DNA from: JBGTKH01 sp041744735
Lineage (GTDB): Bacteria; Planctomycetota; Planctomycetia; Pirellulales; Pirellulaceae
Length of the DNA stretch: 5,464 bases
Reading direction: 5' to 3'
Assembly: GCA_041744735.1 (NCBI GenBank)
Contig: JBGTKH010000277.1
Coordinates: 1-5,464, forward strand
The notes beneath the pieces were generated by a model. That model was not told the DNA's origin. It saw only the letters and a list, made by a program, of their open reading frames with translations, and searched no databases. The position numbers were made by a program, and so were the translations under genes. Below, one piece after another: positions 4,799 through 5,464 of the stretch. Position 1 is the stretch's first letter. Each line of letters starts with the position of its first letter.

Positions 4799-4847
4799 GT
4801 AGGACGGAATGCCATTCCGTCCGGGACGGATTGCAAATCCGTCCTAC
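4799..4847. repeat. REPIN-like double palindrome
   Basis: Hairpin A is GGACGGAAT (4802-4810), GCC, ATTCCGTCC (4814-4822). Hairpin B is GGACGGATT (4824-4832), GCA, AATCCGTCC (4836-4844). The ends GTAGGACGGA (4799-4808) and TCCGTCCTAC (4838-4847) are themselves perfect 10-bp inverted repeats. The element can thus fold as two small hairpins or one long one, the layout of REP doublets (REPINs). It lies 23 bases after the stop of the preceding gene and may also protect or end that transcript; no T tract follows. Confidence 0.8.
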
Positions 4848-4909
4848 GAAAACCGTCACTTCAACGATGGTCATCGACGAGTTTGTGCGGCTGCCACTCT
4901 CTTTGCGCC

Positions 4910-4914
4910 GGAGG
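4910..4914 (+). promoter_or_regulatory. Shine-Dalgarno of the ICL/PEPM gene
   Basis: GGAGG lies 5 nt before ATG 4920. It is the strongest ribosome site in the window and fixes the start of the partial gene. Confidence 0.75.
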
Positions 4915-4919
4915 CAGCC

Positions 4920-5464
4920 ATGCAGAAAACTCGCATCCATCGCATCCTGGACGACGTGGGCACGATCGCTTTTCCGGGCGTGTTCGACACGCTGTCGGCC
5001 AAGATCGCTCAGCGCGTAGGCTTTCCGATGGCCTTCGTGTCGGGCTATTCCGTCGCGGCGACGACGATCGGCGAACCGGACTTGGGTCTGCTGACACAGA
5101 CGGAGATGATCGACCGGGCGCGGCGGATTTGCATGAGCGTTCGGATTCCGATTATCGTCGATGCCGACACGGGCTACGGCAATCCGCTGAACGTGTATCG
5201 CACGGTGAATGAATTGATCGCCGTGGGCGCGGCCGGATGTTTTCTGGAGGATCAAGTGTGGCCGAAGAAGTGCGGTCACATGCGCGGCAAGAAAGTGATC
5301 GAGCGCGACGATTACGTGCACAAGATCGCCGCCGCGGTCGAGGCTCGCGGCGGGCGCGACTTCTTCATCGTTGCCCGCACCGACGCACTGGCCGCCGCTG
5401 GCATCGATGAAGCGATCGCGCGCGTCGAGGCGGCCCGAGCCACCGGGGCCGACGCCAGTTTTGT
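4920..5464 (+). CDS. Isocitrate lyase/PEP mutase superfamily enzyme, 5' part
   Basis: The frame is open for 181 codons and leaves the window without a stop; the family is about 280-300 residues, so roughly 100 are missing. Landmarks are FPGVFDTLSAKIA (18-30), VSGYSVAATTIGEPDLGLLT (40-59), the Mg-binding VDADTGYGNP (80-89, D81 and D83), FLEDQVWPKKCGH (108-120, E110, D111 and catalytic C118 in KKCGH) and FIVARTDALAAAGIDEAI (149-166, R153). KKCGH with EDQ places it near the 2-methylisocitrate lyase and carboxyphosphonoenolpyruvate mutase-like branches, which cleave C-C bonds or rearrange P-C bonds in small acids. Oxaloacetate decarboxylase activity is also found in the superfamily. The substrate cannot be set from this part, and no prp, glyoxylate or phosphonate gene is visible beside it. 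The strong Shine-Dalgarno supports this start. Confidence 0.93.
   Translation, partial: MQKTRIHRILDDVGTIAFPGVFDTLSAKIAQRVGFPMAFVSGYSVAATTIGEPDLGLLTQTEMIDRARRICMSVRIPIIVDADTGYGNPLNVYRTVNELIAVGAAGCFLEDQVWPKKCGHMRGKKVIERDDYVHKIAAAVEARGGRDFFIVARTDALAAAGIDEAIARVEAARATGADASF

Noticed and set aside
4575..5321. 248-residue minus-strand open frame
   Set aside because: It runs antisense through the 147-residue gene, the double palindrome and the ICL/PEPM gene, whose plus-strand motifs are unmistakable. Its translation has no recognisable family.

Overview
The window reads as ordinary, moderately GC-rich bacterial chromosome with short single-gene units, long intergenic gaps and several families of short palindromic or low-complexity repeats. 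Gene content (a PSP1-like protein with a Cys-rich tail, a Bacillus-type BioB, a 'TISFGQ'-type sirtuin, a secreted CAP-domain protein) and intergenic repeats of the 'GGAGTGCGGCGA', 'GACGAATGACGAAT' and 'GTAGGACGGA' types suggest a member of the Planctomycetota. This is inference from overall style; no rRNA or other marker is present.

Layout. Bases 2-124 are the last 40 codons of a transposase resembling the ISAs1 family. On the minus strand, 236-799 encodes a PSP1/RicT-like protein with six cysteines in its last 35 residues; a strong hairpin lies just past its stop. It diverges from bioB (911-1948, biotin synthase) across a gap of about 110 bp. After bioB come two overlapping, mutually exclusive hairpins (1965-2001), then a Sir2-family NAD-dependent deacetylase (2063-2839). 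The last codons of the sirtuin lie inside a large imperfect inverted array of 'ATGACGA/ATGTCGA' units (about 2805-2966). A secreted CAP (SCP/PR1) protein follows (3150-3986) with low-complexity Ala/Lys/Pro/Glu linkers on both sides of its domain. The gap 3987-4331 is packed with inverted repeats, including three copies of one palindromic family (two direct, one inverted), and ends in a good sigma70-like promoter (4250-4278). That promoter faces a 147-residue protein (4332-4775) with a faint resemblance to PilZ domains. A REPIN-like double palindrome (4799-4847) separates it from the 5' part of an isocitrate lyase/PEP mutase superfamily gene (4920 to the window end), which has a strong Shine-Dalgarno and runs off the edge.

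How the genes relate. There is no convincing operon. bioB and the sirtuin share a strand but are separated by hairpins, and the other genes look like individual transcription units. BioB performs the last step of biotin synthesis, the sirtuin removes acyl groups using NAD, the CAP protein is exported, and the ICL/PEPM enzyme would cleave or rearrange a C-C or P-C bond in a small acid. I see no defence system, CRISPR array, phage module or biosynthetic cluster. The most unusual content is the repeats: at least three distinct families within 5.5 kb, one contributing codons to the end of a conserved enzyme gene and one lying beside a promoter.
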